This document shows positions 17,788-26,080 of a stretch of 64,000 nucleotides of DNA, piece after piece. The DNA is taken from assembly GCF_003030465.1 (NCBI RefSeq), contig NZ_CP028339.1, positions 2,542,001 to 2,606,000 on the forward strand, in the 5' to 3' direction. Origin of the DNA: Thauera aromatica K172 (GTDB taxonomy: Bacteria > Pseudomonadota > Gammaproteobacteria > Burkholderiales > Rhodocyclaceae). Position 1 is the stretch's first letter, and every line of letters begins with the position of its first letter. Both the position numbers and the translations under genes were made by a program. The notes beneath the pieces are model-generated. The model searched no databases and had not been told where the DNA came from. It saw nothing but the letters and a program-made list of their open reading frames with translations.

Positions 17788-19197
17788 TCACCACAGGTAG
17801 AACATCGTCACCCACGGCAGCACCGCGCCGGCCGTCGCCACCGCGAAGGCGGCGAAGGCCGCGCCCCGGCGGGCCGCGGACGGCGGCGCACGGCGCAACT
17901 GCACGACGGCGAGGGCGAGGCTGGCGGCGGTGGCGAGCGCGAGCAGCCCGCCGCGCCAGAGCGGCAGCGCTGGAATCACCACGCCTTCGGCCGCGAGCAG
18001 GGTCACGGTCAGCGCCGACAGGCCCAGGAACACACCGACGCCGCCCAGCGGAATCAGCGCGTAGGCCAGGCGCAGGTGCGCCCGGGCCTCACCCAGGGCA
18101 AGGCCCGCCACGCGCAGCCAGAGGCTGATCCAGCCGCCGATGAGGAGCGCGGCGGCGCCGATGTAAGCGAGGATCATCAGGCCGTCGAGCCAGGTGAACA
18201 CGTCGCTCGCTTCCGGGTAATGGGTCAGCAGCCACCACGGAATGTCGCTGCCGAAGAGGGCGAAGGCCTCGCGCTCGACCAGCCACTCGGCGACCGCGAG
18301 CTTGGCGCGCACGAACCAGGGCGAAGCCGACCACTGGAAGGCGCCGATCGCGGTGCCGATGACGCCGAACACGAGCAGGCGCACTTCCCAGGGCTGGACA
18401 TCGGTACCGCGCAGGCGCGCGACTTCGCTGCCAGGCAGGCGCGCGGCGAGGCTCACCGCGTCGCGATGGCCGGCGCAGCGCCCGCACATATGGCAGTCGG
18501 AGGCGCTCTCCATGCGGCGGATGTCGACCAGCGGCGCGCAGTCGACCGCCCCCCCCTTGCGCGCCGGTGCGGCCTCCCAGGCGGCGCGGTCGGTGCGGAA
18601 ATGCACCGGGGCGAGGCGCGCGAGCAGGCCGAACACGCCGCTCACCGGGCACAGGTGGCGACACCAGACACGCTTGCCACGGCCATAGACGAGGCCGACC
18701 GCGACCGCGGCGACGGTCGAACCGCCGAGCACCAGCAGCGCCGCCTGGGCGTACTCGTAGACGCTGACCAGCTGCCCATAGACGGTGGTGAGGACGAAGG
18801 CGACGAAAGGCCAGCCCCCCCACTTGATCCAGCGCGGCACCGGGCGGCCGAGGCCGACGCGCGACGCCTGCTCGGCGAGGAAGCCTTCCGGGCACAGCAC
18901 GCCGCACCACACCCGCCCCATCAGCATCATCGACAGCAGCACGAACGGCCACCACAGGCCCCAGAACACGAACTGTGCGAACAGGGTCAGGTCGTCCCAC
19001 AGGCGGGCGCGGGAATCGGGCAGCGGCAGGAAGGCGGGGGTGACGACGAGGAACAGGTACACCGCCAGCACCGCCCACTGGATGCCGACGATCCAGCCGC
19101 GATGACGGCGCATCGCCTCACCGAGACGGGCAAGCGCGGGGCGCCGGCGCGGCGCCGGACGCGACGCCACCATCGACACCGGAGTGCCGCAGCTCAT
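17788..19197 (-). CDS. ftrD: FtrD-like membrane polyferredoxin of the Ftr iron uptake system
   Basis: This 469-residue integral membrane protein has at least seven hydrophobic segments. Two cysteine motifs follow the NapH/RdxA pattern: RVWCGVLCPEGFLAE and RVWCRHLCPVSGVFG. A third cysteine set, SDCHMCGRCAGHRDAV, lies near residue 240. In ferrous/ferric transporters of the FtrABCD type this subunit probably passes electrons across the membrane to control the iron redox state at the permease. Its ATG overlaps the ftrC stop by four bases, showing tight coupling. The C-terminal 150 residues form several further membrane helices without cysteines. Only the family assignment, not the electron route, can be read from sequence. 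Confidence 0.85.
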   Translation of the reverse strand: MSCGTPVSMVASRPAPRRRPALARLGEAMRRHRGWIVGIQWAVLAVYLFLVVTPAFLPLPDSRARLWDDLTLFAQFVFWGLWWPFVLLSMMLMGRVWCGVLCPEGFLAEQASRVGLGRPVPRWIKWGGWPFVAFVLTTVYGQLVSVYEYAQAALLVLGGSTVAAVAVGLVYGRGKRVWCRHLCPVSGVFGLLARLAPVHFRTDRAAWEAAPARKGGAVDCAPLVDIRRMESASDCHMCGRCAGHRDAVSLAARLPGSEVARLRGTDVQPWEVRLLVFGVIGTAIGAFQWSASPWFVRAKLAVAEWLVEREAFALFGSDIPWWLLTHYPEASDVFTWLDGLMILAYIGAAALLIGGWISLWLRVAGLALGEARAHLRLAYALIPLGGVGVFLGLSALTVTLLAAEGVVIPALPLWRGGLLALATAASLALAVVQLRRAPPSAARRGAAFAAFAVATAGAVLPWVTMFYLW

Positions 19198-20012
19198 GCC
19201 GCCCTCCGCCGCTGCAGGCGGCCGAGCCCGGCGACCAGCAGCCAGTAGCCGCCCCACGCGCACAGTGCCATCAGCGAGGGCTGCGAACGGTAGCCGGCGA
19301 AGGCGCTGGCGATGCCGCCGAGCGTGCCGCCATCGTCGAGCAGCGCCGAGCTGTCCCACACCGGCTCGAGCAGCGGCGGCAGCCATTCGAGGTTGATCAG
19401 GCGTTCCACGCCCGCCACCAGCAAGCCGGCGGCGAGCAGCAGCAACACCAGCTCGCTGGCGCGGAAGAACACCCGCTGCGGCAGCCAGTGCGCACCGCGC
19501 TGGATCAGCCAGGCGGTCAGCAGCGCCAGCACGAAACCGATGCCGGCGCCGGCGAGCATGGCGTTGAGCGCCACGCCCGACTGCTCGAGGCCGAGCCCGT
19601 AGAGGAACAGCACCGTCTCCGCGCCCTCGCGCCCGACCGCGATCGCCGCCAGCAGCGCCACCGACAGCCCGCCGGCGTTCTCCGCCGCACGCGCCAGGCC
19701 AGCCTCGAGCTCGCGCTTCATGTAGCGGCCGTGGGCACGCATCCACAACACCATGTGGGTGATCAGGCCGGCGGCGAGGATCACGATCGCGGCCTGGAAG
19801 AGTTCCAGCGCGTCGCCGGCGAGCTGGCTGCTGAGGCCGAGCATGGCGAGCGCGAGCACGCCGGCGAGCACCAGCCCGCCGCCGACCCCTGCCCACAGGT
19901 GGCGCACCCCGATGCGGCCGTCGCCGCGCGCGCCGATCCAGGCGTAGAGGATGCTGATCACCAGGATCGCTTCGACGCTTTCGCGCCAGACGATGAACAA
20001 TGCATTACCCAT
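19194..20012 (-). CDS. ftrC: Ftr1-family iron permease
   Basis: The 272-residue permease has seven predicted transmembrane helices and the two acidic iron-binding motifs of Ftr1/EfeU proteins: WRESVEAILVI near residue 9 (RExxE) and GREGAETVLFLYG near residue 127. It imports iron through the inner membrane after redox handling by partner proteins. It lies between ftrB and ftrD in a minus-strand operon, overlaps ftrD by four bases, and is 61 bases downstream of ftrB. The neighbours show that this is the FtrABCD type rather than EfeUOB, because EfeO and the EfeB peroxidase are absent. Confidence 0.93.
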   Translation of the reverse strand: MGNALFIVWRESVEAILVISILYAWIGARGDGRIGVRHLWAGVGGGLVLAGVLALAMLGLSSQLAGDALELFQAAIVILAAGLITHMVLWMRAHGRYMKRELEAGLARAAENAGGLSVALLAAIAVGREGAETVLFLYGLGLEQSGVALNAMLAGAGIGFVLALLTAWLIQRGAHWLPQRVFFRASELVLLLLAAGLLVAGVERLINLEWLPPLLEPVWDSSALLDDGGTLGGIASAFAGYRSQPSLMALCAWGGYWLLVAGLGRLQRRRAA

Positions 20013-20073
20013 GGTTCTTGCTCTCGACCGTACTCGTCATTTTTAGATACCGCCCGCGGCGCTTCGGCCCGGG

Positions 20074-20412
20074 TCAGCGCGCGATGAACTGGCCTTTTGC
20101 GGTGTCGGGATGGAACTCGCCGAAAAAGGGATAAGTGCCGGCCTTGAGCGGCGGGTAGATCGTCGTGCGGGTGACGCCGGGGCCGACCACGAGTTCCTTG
20201 AACGGGCGCGTGGTCTCGAACTCTTCCGGGCCGGCGTTGCGGTTGGTCAGGCGCAGGCGGAAGCGGGTGTCGGCCGGCACTTCGATGGTTTCGGGGGTGA
20301 AGCGGCCGTTCTCGGCGACGACCTCGAAGGTGGGCATCTCGGCATGCGCCACGAGCGGCGCGGCGAGCAGGGCGGCAGCGAAGGCCGCTGCGGACAGGCG
20401 GGCAGGATTCAT
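20074..20412 (-). CDS. ftrB: Periplasmic cupredoxin-like protein FtrB
   Basis: The 112 residues start with a signal peptide (LSAAAFAAALLAAPLVAHAE). The mature part is a cupredoxin_1-type beta sandwich: TFEVVAENGRFTPETIEVPADTRFRLRLTNRN, then GPEEFETTRPFKELVV and AGTYPFFGEFHPDTAKGQFIAR. The usual blue-copper Cys ligand is missing, and acidic residues plus one His (GEFHPDTA) remain, as in FtrB/EfeO-cupredoxin domains thought to oxidise or bind iron. The start is placed at MNPARLS, which gives a proper signal peptide; a start farther upstream would run across the terminator hairpin. It is the first gene after that terminator. Confidence 0.85.
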   Translation of the reverse strand: MNPARLSAAAFAAALLAAPLVAHAEMPTFEVVAENGRFTPETIEVPADTRFRLRLTNRNAGPEEFETTRPFKELVVGPGVTRTTIYPPLKAGTYPFFGEFHPDTAKGQFIAR

Positions 20413-20439
20413 GATCTCGGCAGGGTGTGCTGAATGGCG

Positions 20440-20471
20440 AAAAACCCCGCCCGGCACGAAGCCGGACGGGG
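20440..20471 (-). terminator. Intrinsic terminator between the porin gene and ftrB
   Basis: On the minus strand an 11-bp stem (CCCCGTCCGGC with GCCGGGCGGGG, one mismatch) and a five-base loop are followed by five T. It lies 36 bases after the porin stop and 28 bases before the ftrB start, inside what otherwise looks like one operon. Confidence 0.8.
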
Positions 20472-20506
20472 CAGAGCGGGGGCGGCGCAGAGAGGGCGGC
20501 CGCTGG

Positions 20507-22000
20507 TCAGAACGCATACAGTCCACGCAGGCCGAACACCGTCACCGATTCCGCCTCGGGGTCGGCGGCGGCCCGCCGGATGTACTGCAGGTCGGGGGTC
20601 AGCGACAGCTGCGGGTTCACCTGCCAGCGGTAGTAGAGCTCAGCGACCTGCTCGGCGCCGCGGGCGTCGTAGCCGAAATCGGGCGACAGCGGCGCTTCGG
20701 CGCGGAACTCGTCGCTCGCGCGCAGCCAGGCCCAGGCCAGGCCGACGCCGTCGGCACCACGGCCCCAGGCATTGCCGGTGAGCTCGCCGCCCACGGTCAG
20801 CGCGCGGTCAAAGGCGGCCTTGCCCGAACTCGCACGGCCGTAGCGGGCGAACAGGGCGAGATCTTCATGCACGCGCTGGTCGATGCTCAGGCCCCAGCCG
20901 GTGGTGGCATCGACGCTGCCGTCGAAGCCCTCGTACTGACCGTTGCGCCAGGCATAGAGGCGATAGTTGCCGTCGAAGCCCTGGTTCTTGCGCCCGTACT
21001 CGAGCTGGCCGATGACGAAGGGCTTGGTGAAGCTGCGCCCGAACTTCGCCCCCTCGCCGGCACCGAACGCGGCCACCGAAGCCTGCCACCAGTCCGGCGC
21101 ACTGCGCTCGTTGCGGTAGGCCAGGCGCAGGCCGGGGCTGAAGCCGTAGTCGTCGGCGCCGACCGCACCGCCCGAGTCGAGCAGCGGGTTATGCACGAAG
21201 ACGTTGTTGAGGAACTTCTCCGCCTCGTTGTCGGCGATCGCGTTCTGGTCGAAGAATACGAAGGGGTCCATCTTGCCCACGGTGAGCTGCAGGCTGTGCG
21301 GCGTGCTCGGGTCCGTACCGAGCGGCGTCGTCAGCTGATACCAGGCCTGGGCGACGATCGCGTAGCTGTCCTGCGAACCGGCGCCGCCCTGGAAGGCGAG
21401 ACTGTTGTAAGCGCCGGTGAAGGCCGGATTGGCCTCGGGCAGGCCTTCACCCTCCTGGCCGACGCGCAGCTGGGCGAAGAACTCGCCGGTACCGGCACCG
21501 ATGTCGCCTGCAGGCAGGGTGATGCCGAGATCGCCGCGCCACGACAGCAGCGAGACGTCGTTGCCGTCGGCATTGGCGTCGCCGTCGATGCGCTGCGCCA
21601 CCGCGGCGACGCTGGCCTCGACCGCGATACCGTCGAGCGCTTCGGCCAGGCGGGTGGGCGCGCCGATCGCCTGGGTCTTGGCCTCGACCGCCTTCAGGCG
21701 GGTCACGAGTTCGGGTTCGCGGGCGCTGATGCGGTCGCTCTCGAGGCCGGCGGCGACTTCCTTGCTGGCCTGCTCGAGCGCGGCGACGCGCTGCGCGAGC
21801 GCGGGGGCCGGCGCCGGCGCAGCGAGGCGGGCTTCGAGCTCGCTGTTGCGCTTTTCGAGCTTGTCGACCCGCTCGGCGAGCCGACGCAGCTCGGCGAACA
21901 GCTTGTCCTGGGTCGGGGTCGCCGCCTGCGCCGCGCCGCCAGCGGCGGCAGCGAGCAGCGCGGCGGCAAGCGCCGTGCGGGCAATGCGCGGGGGCGCCAT
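20507..22000 (-). CDS. Outer-membrane porin (OprB-like) inside the ftr operon
   Basis: The 497-residue protein has a signal peptide (IARTALAAALLAAAAGGAAQA), an N-terminal coiled coil of roughly residues 30-65 (LRRLAERVDKLEKRNSELEARL), and then a long beta-barrel region ending in aromatic VFGLRGLYAF as outer-membrane proteins do. Alternating strands such as WRGDLGITLPAGD, FVIGQLEYGRKNQGF and GLAWAWLRASDEF suggest a 16-18-stranded porin related to the carbohydrate-selective OprB family. Its ATG is one base after the ftrA stop, so it is translationally coupled to ftrA. A role as an outer-membrane entry point for iron or a ferric chelate is inferred from context only. A terminator follows. Confidence 0.78.
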   Translation of the reverse strand: MAPPRIARTALAAALLAAAAGGAAQAATPTQDKLFAELRRLAERVDKLEKRNSELEARLAAPAPAPALAQRVAALEQASKEVAAGLESDRISAREPELVTRLKAVEAKTQAIGAPTRLAEALDGIAVEASVAAVAQRIDGDANADGNDVSLLSWRGDLGITLPAGDIGAGTGEFFAQLRVGQEGEGLPEANPAFTGAYNSLAFQGGAGSQDSYAIVAQAWYQLTTPLGTDPSTPHSLQLTVGKMDPFVFFDQNAIADNEAEKFLNNVFVHNPLLDSGGAVGADDYGFSPGLRLAYRNERSAPDWWQASVAAFGAGEGAKFGRSFTKPFVIGQLEYGRKNQGFDGNYRLYAWRNGQYEGFDGSVDATTGWGLSIDQRVHEDLALFARYGRASSGKAAFDRALTVGGELTGNAWGRGADGVGLAWAWLRASDEFRAEAPLSPDFGYDARGAEQVAELYYRWQVNPQLSLTPDLQYIRRAAADPEAESVTVFGLRGLYAF

Positions 22001-22001
22001 C

Positions 22002-22547
22002 TCAGTAGCCGCCCTTCTTGCCGATGCCGACATAGGTGAATTCGTTCTCCACTTCGAAAGGCTTGAACCACGGCCGCACTCCGGTGGCGCGGTCGGTGTG
22101 GCGGCCGAAGTGGTTGCCGTGCCCCTCGCCCGGCGGCAGGATCGTGTACTTGACCGTGTACTTGCCGGGGCCGTCGAGCTTGATGTTGTCGCCATAGTGC
22201 GGACCGTCGCTCGCCACCATCGGCATGAAGTCGCCGGACTGCTTCCAGTCGCCGCCGACCTTGGTGATCTCGAACTTGACCGTCAGGTAGGGAATCCAGC
22301 TGCCTTCCTCGAAGCCGTTCGGGTTGTCGGCGAGCGCACGGATGTCGGCCTCGATATGGATGTCCGACTCGCTCGCCTTCTTCATCATGCCATCCGGTTC
22401 CATCTCGATCGGCTGCAGATAGACGGCCGCCACTTCCATGCCATGGCGCTGCTGCGGCGTACCGATCGGGTACTCGAGGGCGTGGGCGCTGAACGACAGC
22501 GCTGTCAGCGCCGCGGTGACCAGAGTGCAAAACGGGATGCGGGACAT
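22002..22547 (-). CDS. ftrA: FtrA / P19-type periplasmic iron-binding protein
   Basis: The 181 residues contain a signal peptide (TLVTAALTALSFSAHA) and the Tpd/P19 fold: EYPIGTPQQRHGMEVAAVYLQPIEM near the mature N-terminus, SDIHIEADIRAL, FMPMVASDGPHYGDNIKL and GHGNHFGRHTDRATG. P19 homologues bind copper and iron in the periplasm and supply iron to the Ftr1 permease. The conserved Met and His residues expected as metal ligands are present. It is the first gene of the minus-strand ftr operon. A Fur-box-like sequence lies about 80-100 bases upstream, consistent with iron repression. It is directly followed by the porin gene. Confidence 0.9.
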   Translation of the reverse strand: MSRIPFCTLVTAALTALSFSAHALEYPIGTPQQRHGMEVAAVYLQPIEMEPDGMMKKASESDIHIEADIRALADNPNGFEEGSWIPYLTVKFEITKVGGDWKQSGDFMPMVASDGPHYGDNIKLDGPGKYTVKYTILPPGEGHGNHFGRHTDRATGVRPWFKPFEVENEFTYVGIGKKGGY

Positions 22548-22624
22548 GGACTCTCCGATTCATGGGAAAGGATCAAAAAAGCCGGCGCACGCGCCAGCCG
22601 GAACACAGGCGGAAATAATATCGA

Positions 22625-22644
22625 TATTGAGAATTGATTGCAAT
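22625..22644 (-). promoter_or_regulatory. Fur-box-like site upstream of ftrA
   Basis: The A/T-rich stretch has one excellent Fur half site (TGAGAAT on the plus strand) and a poorer second half (TTGCAAT). It lies 78-97 bases before the ftrA start, in an A/T-rich island that contrasts with the surrounding GC-rich DNA. The match is partial. Confidence 0.45.
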
Positions 22645-22740
22645 ACGACACTGTCTCGGTGAATGCATTTGCCGGTATTCATCCAGGTTCCGCTCTACCC
22701 ATGACGGTGACTGGGGGCAACTAGGCCGCCCGCCGCTCGG

Positions 22741-24156
22741 TCAAGTGGCCGAGGTCGAAGTATGCCGGGGGATGGCGATCGCGAATCGGGTGATGCCTTC
22801 GGAGGATCGAGCGCTGATCTCCCCCCCATGTGCGCGAACGATCGAGCGCGTGATTGCGAGCCCCAGTCCCGCCCCCTCGCCGTGAGACTCACGCTGGGCA
22901 TTGCCGCGGTGGAAGCGGTCGAAGATGCGCTCGAGCTGATCGGCGGGGATGGGGTCGCCGACGTTGCTCACGACCAGGCGGATGCGAGCGTCGTCGGATT
23001 CGATCGCGATCGTGATTTCGCCGCCCGCCGGCGTGTGGCGCAAGGCGTTCGAGATCAGGTTCGACAGTGCCCGCCGCAACATCGCGCGGTCGCCCCGAAC
23101 GGTCGCCCCGCCCGTGCGCACGATGCGGACTCTGCGCTCATCGGCGAGCGCTTCATAGAAGTCGATCAGCGCATCGGCCTCGCGGGCCAGATCGATCGAC
23201 TCGCCCCCGCGGGCGAGCGTGTTTCCATCCGCCTTGGCAAGGAACAGCATGTCGCTGACCATGCGCGCGATGCGCTCGTATTCCTCGAGGTTGGAGGCGA
23301 GGATGTCCTGGTATTCCTCGGCCGTGCGCGGCCGCGACAGCGCGACCTGGGTCTGGGTCATCAGGTTCGAGACCGGCGTGCGCAGCTCGTGCGCGATATC
23401 CGCCGAATAGTCGGCAAGGCGCTGGAACGCGGCTTCCAGGCGGGCGAGCATGCCATTGAAGGCTTCGACATGGTCACGCACCTCAAGGGGCGCATCGCCG
23501 GCCGCAAGCCGTTCGCCCAGCTGCCGGGCCGAGAGCCTGCGGGCGGTCTCGGTGACCCGGCGCAGCGGAGCGAGCCCCCGGTGAGCGGCAAGCCATCCGA
23601 ACAGGGCCGCCACCAGCGCCGCCACGGCCACGCCCCCCCAGGTCGCGCTGCGCACAGAGGCGAGGAAGTGCGCGTGATGCGACAGATCCAGCGCCACCAG
23701 GACTTCGACTGCGGCATCGCCCGCGCCGGCCCCCGGCAGCGCGACGCGGGCCTCGACCCCGCGATGGGGCCGCCCCTCGACCGACCAGTCGCCCGCCCCG
23801 TCGCCCATCGTAGCGGCGAGGGGCGTGCCCGCACGTTGCGCGAGGGTGAAATGCTCCGGATGAATGACGTGCACCACGCGCCCGTCGATTGCTCGCAGCA
23901 GGACGCCGACGCTTTCGTGCCCGACAAAGGCGCGCTCGAGCACCTGGATGCGCTCCGCCAGCGCGGAATCCCCGCTCTCATCCTGCAGGGCATTGCGGAT
24001 GAGGGCGAGCTTTCCGTTCAATTCGTGCAGGTCCAGTTCCTGGAAGTGCGCCTCCAGCATGCGTCCGAAAAGCACCGCCGCCAATACCAGCAGGGAGGCG
24101 GTCAGGGCCGCGAAAAGGCTTGCCAGGCGCGCGGTCAGCGAACGGATGCGGATCAT
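22741..24156 (-). CDS. cusS: CusS/CopS-type heavy-metal sensor histidine kinase
   Basis: The 471-residue kinase has two transmembrane helices (about residues 10-30 and 170-190) bracketing a periplasmic sensor domain with several His residues. A HAMP domain follows (LRRVTETARRLSARQLGERL). The H-box SADIAHELRTPVSN has its phosphorylated His at about 256. The ATPase contains N-box LSNLISNALRHTP, and IFDRFHRGNAQRESHGEGAGLGLAI. This layout matches the copper/silver sensor family. It forms an operon with the response regulator upstream (2-base gap) and faces copper resistance genes across a shared promoter region. Periplasmic Cu(I) or Ag(I) is the probable signal, inferred from family and context. 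Confidence 0.9.
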   Translation of the reverse strand: MIRIRSLTARLASLFAALTASLLVLAAVLFGRMLEAHFQELDLHELNGKLALIRNALQDESGDSALAERIQVLERAFVGHESVGVLLRAIDGRVVHVIHPEHFTLAQRAGTPLAATMGDGAGDWSVEGRPHRGVEARVALPGAGAGDAAVEVLVALDLSHHAHFLASVRSATWGGVAVAALVAALFGWLAAHRGLAPLRRVTETARRLSARQLGERLAAGDAPLEVRDHVEAFNGMLARLEAAFQRLADYSADIAHELRTPVSNLMTQTQVALSRPRTAEEYQDILASNLEEYERIARMVSDMLFLAKADGNTLARGGESIDLAREADALIDFYEALADERRVRIVRTGGATVRGDRAMLRRALSNLISNALRHTPAGGEITIAIESDDARIRLVVSNVGDPIPADQLERIFDRFHRGNAQRESHGEGAGLGLAITRSIVRAHGGEISARSSEGITRFAIAIPRHTSTSAT

Positions 24157-24158
24157 CG

Positions 24159-24839
24159 TCAGGCCGGCTCCATCGCTTCGAGCACGTAGCCCATGCCGCG
24201 CACGGTGCGGATCAGCTTGGGCTCGAAGGGGTCGTCGACCTTTACCCGCAGCCTGCGAACGGCGACCTCGATCACGTTGGTGTCGCTGTCGAAGTTCATG
24301 TCCCAGACCTGCGAAGCGATCAGGGAGCGCGGCAGCACCTCGCCCTTGCGCCGCAGCAGCAGTTCGAGCAGGGCGAATTCCTTGGCGGTCAGGTCGATGC
24401 GTTGCCCGCAGCGGGTCACCCGGCGGCGCAGCAGATCCAGCTCCAGGTTCGCCGAGCGCAGCATCTCGGGTTCCTGGCTCCGCCCCCGGCGCAGGAGCGT
24501 GCGCACACGCGCAAGGAACTCGGAAAACGCGAAAGGCTTGACCAGGTAGTCGTCGGCGCCGAGTTCGAGGCCGCGGACCCGGTCCTCGACCTGATCACGC
24601 GCGGTCAGGAACAGCACCGGCATCGCCCGGTTGTTGCGGCGCAGCGTCTGCAGGATTCCCCAGCCATCGAGCGAAGGCAGCATCACATCGAGCACGACGA
24701 GGTCGTAGTCGCCATTGAGTGCGAGGTGCAGCCCATCGAGCCCGTCCCTGGCGAGGTCGGCGACAAATCCGGCCTCGGTCAGTCCCTGGCGCAGGTAGTC
24801 GCCGGTCTTGATCTCGTCTTCGACGATGAGGATTTTCAT
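24159..24839 (-). CDS. cusR: CusR/CopR-type OmpR-family response regulator
   Basis: The 226-residue protein consists of a receiver domain (acid pocket VEDE at 6-9, phosphoacceptor Asp51 in LVVLDVMLP, switch TARD, conserved Lys in [13 protein letters not shown]) and a C-terminal winged-helix domain ([23 protein letters not shown], then [19 protein letters not shown] and [12 protein letters not shown]). The start is the Met of MKILIVEDE, which removes more than 100 unrelated residues that an earlier start would add. It is transcribed away from the Met-rich protein gene; the 188 bases between them contain an inverted-repeat box that is the likely binding site. Confidence 0.93.
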   Translation of the reverse strand: MKILIVEDEIKTGDYLRQGLTEAGFVADLARDGLDGLHLALNGDYDLVVLDVMLPSLDGWGILQTLRRNNRAMPVLFLTARDQVEDRVRGLELGADDYLVKPFAFSEFLARVRTLLRRGRSQEPEMLRSANLELDLLRRRVTRCGQRIDLTAKEFALLELLLRRKGEVLPRSLIASQVWDMNFDSDTNVIEVAVRRLRVKVDDPFEPKLIRTVRGMGYVLEAMEPA

Positions 24840-24908
24840 GGTTTTACTCCTGCATGTTTCTTTCTGCGTGCGGCCGATTTTGCACCTCGGGCCCGGACGC
24901 CACGCGGG

Positions 24909-24924
24909 ATTACAGAAATGTAAC
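24909..24924. promoter_or_regulatory. CopR/CusR-type binding box in the cusRS divergent promoter region
   Basis: ATTACAGAAATGTAAC contains the inverted repeat TTACA-gaaa-TGTAA. It lies between the divergent cusR and the Met-rich protein gene and shares 13 of 16 bases with the box at 26077-26092. This matches what is known of metal-responsive CopR/CusR operators. Confidence 0.65.
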
Positions 24925-25027
24925 CTCCAGGTCAGGCCGGCGACAGGCAGCCGGGCGCAAGATGCCCTGCGTGGCACGGCGCCCCGTGGCCCGCAGGATT
25001 CACCCCGCAACCGATGGGAGATCGACC

Positions 25028-25513
25028 ATGAAAAAGCACCGTCTTTATCGTCTCGCCGGACTGATGCCGGTCCTTGCACTGAGTGCAGCCTTGCATGCCG
25101 GCCCGACCCTCGCGCAGTCGATGGACCAGGCACAGGCCTGGCCGCCCGCATCGAGCGTTCCCGCGCTTCAGGCGCGCATGAAGTCGATCCGTGAAACGAC
25201 CGATCCTGCGCACCGCATGGCCCTGATGGAGGAGCAGGTCAAGGCCCTCGAGGCGGCCTCGCAGGGCATCCCTGCAGGTTGCCCGGTGATGGGTGGCCAG
25301 ATGCAGGGCGGCCCCATGGGCGCAGGCCCGATGATGAAGGGGGCTGGACCTGGGGCTGGACCTGGGGCGGGAACCGGGGCTGGGCCAATGGGCGGCATGA
25401 TGATGGATCCCAAGCTCATGCAGGAGCACATGAAGCTGATGCAACAGCACATGGGGATGATGGAACGCATGATGAAGATGCGCCCCGGCGCCCTCCCGGC
25501 TGCGCCGAACTGA
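25028..25513 (+). CDS. Met-rich exported protein, probable periplasmic copper binder
   Basis: The 161 residues begin with a signal peptide ([25 protein letters not shown]). The mature protein has a helical segment ([29 protein letters not shown]), a Gly/Ala/Pro spacer of repeated GAGP units, and a Met/His-rich tail with [31 protein letters not shown]. Clusters of Met and His with MxxM spacing are typical of periplasmic Cu(I)/Ag(I) carriers, so metal binding is inferred. No named family was recognised with certainty. It has a GGGAG ribosome site and is the first gene of the plus-strand copper cluster, behind the box shared with cusR. Confidence 0.7.
   Translation: MKKHRLYRLAGLMPVLALSAALHAGPTLAQSMDQAQAWPPASSVPALQARMKSIRETTDPAHRMALMEEQVKALEAASQGIPAGCPVMGGQMQGGPMGAGPMMKGAGPGAGPGAGTGAGPMGGMMMDPKLMQEHMKLMQQHMGMMERMMKMRPGALPAAPN
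25340..25387. repeat. Four 12-bp units encoding GAGP-like repeats
   Basis: Two identical 12-base units (GGGGCTGGACCT at 25340 and 25352) and two diverged units follow each other in the Met-rich protein gene. They encode the Gly-Ala-Gly-Pro spacer before the Met-rich tail and could expand or contract by slippage. Confidence 0.7.
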
Positions 25514-25579
25514 ACACCCGGGCGTGGAGCGCTGGCTCCCCACGCTCCCGCGATTCAAGCCACAGAGACAGGAATTCCC

Positions 25580-26080
25580 ATGCAAAGTCGTCGTCGGTTT
25601 CTCACACTCGGCCTCGCCGCCGGGGTTCTCAGCTTGCACCGCGGTGCGTTCGCCCATGGCAATGCCGAGCATGTCGACAAAGCAGCGTCCGAACCTCCAA
25701 AGGAGCAGCAGGAATGGGGGATTGCGGGCGATGAGAAATCCGTCTCGCGCACGATCGCCATCATGATGACCGACGAAATGCGCTTCGTGCCGGACCGCAT
25801 CGAGGTACGCCTGGGCGAGACGATCCGCTTCGCCCACGAAAATCGAGGTGCGGTGATGCACGAGATGGTGGTCGGTACGCCCAAGACCCTGGCCGAGCAC
25901 GCGGAGATGATGCAGCGCTTTCCCGGGATGGAACATGACGAGCCATGGATGGCGCATGTCGCGCCAGGTCGGCGCGGCGAGATGACCTGGCACTTCAACC
26001 GCGCCGGCGAATTCCAGTTCGCCTGCCTGATTCCAGGCCACTTCCAGGCCGGCATGATCGGCACGATCAAGGTTGGCTGA
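25580..26080 (+). CDS. copI: Cupredoxin, exported copper-binding protein (CopI-like)
   Basis: The 166-residue protein starts with a twin-arginine-like signal (QSRRRFLTLGLAAGVLSL), suggesting export of a folded protein. The plastocyanin-like domain spans about residues 55-166. The blue-copper ligands are visible: His in GAVMHEMVVG, then Cys, His and Met in FACLIPGHFQAGMIG. A His/Met-rich inserted loop (AEHAEMMQRFPGMEHDEPWMAH) resembles the extra metal-binding loop of CopI from purple bacteria. The likely role is periplasmic copper tolerance. It lies between the Met-rich gene and cusF; its stop codon overlaps the second regulatory box, so the following genes may have their own promoter. Confidence 0.82.
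   Translation: MQSRRRFLTLGLAAGVLSLHRGAFAHGNAEHVDKAASEPPKEQQEWGIAGDEKSVSRTIAIMMTDEMRFVPDRIEVRLGETIRFAHENRGAVMHEMVVGTPKTLAEHAEMMQRFPGMEHDEPWMAHVAPGRRGEMTWHFNRAGEFQFACLIPGHFQAGMIGTIKVG

Noticed and set aside
19194-20012. EfeUOB iron transporter
   Set aside because: The Ftr1-type permease has REGAE motifs shared with EfeU, but neighbouring EfeO and EfeB peroxidase are missing, and P19, cupredoxin and polyferredoxin genes point to FtrABCD.
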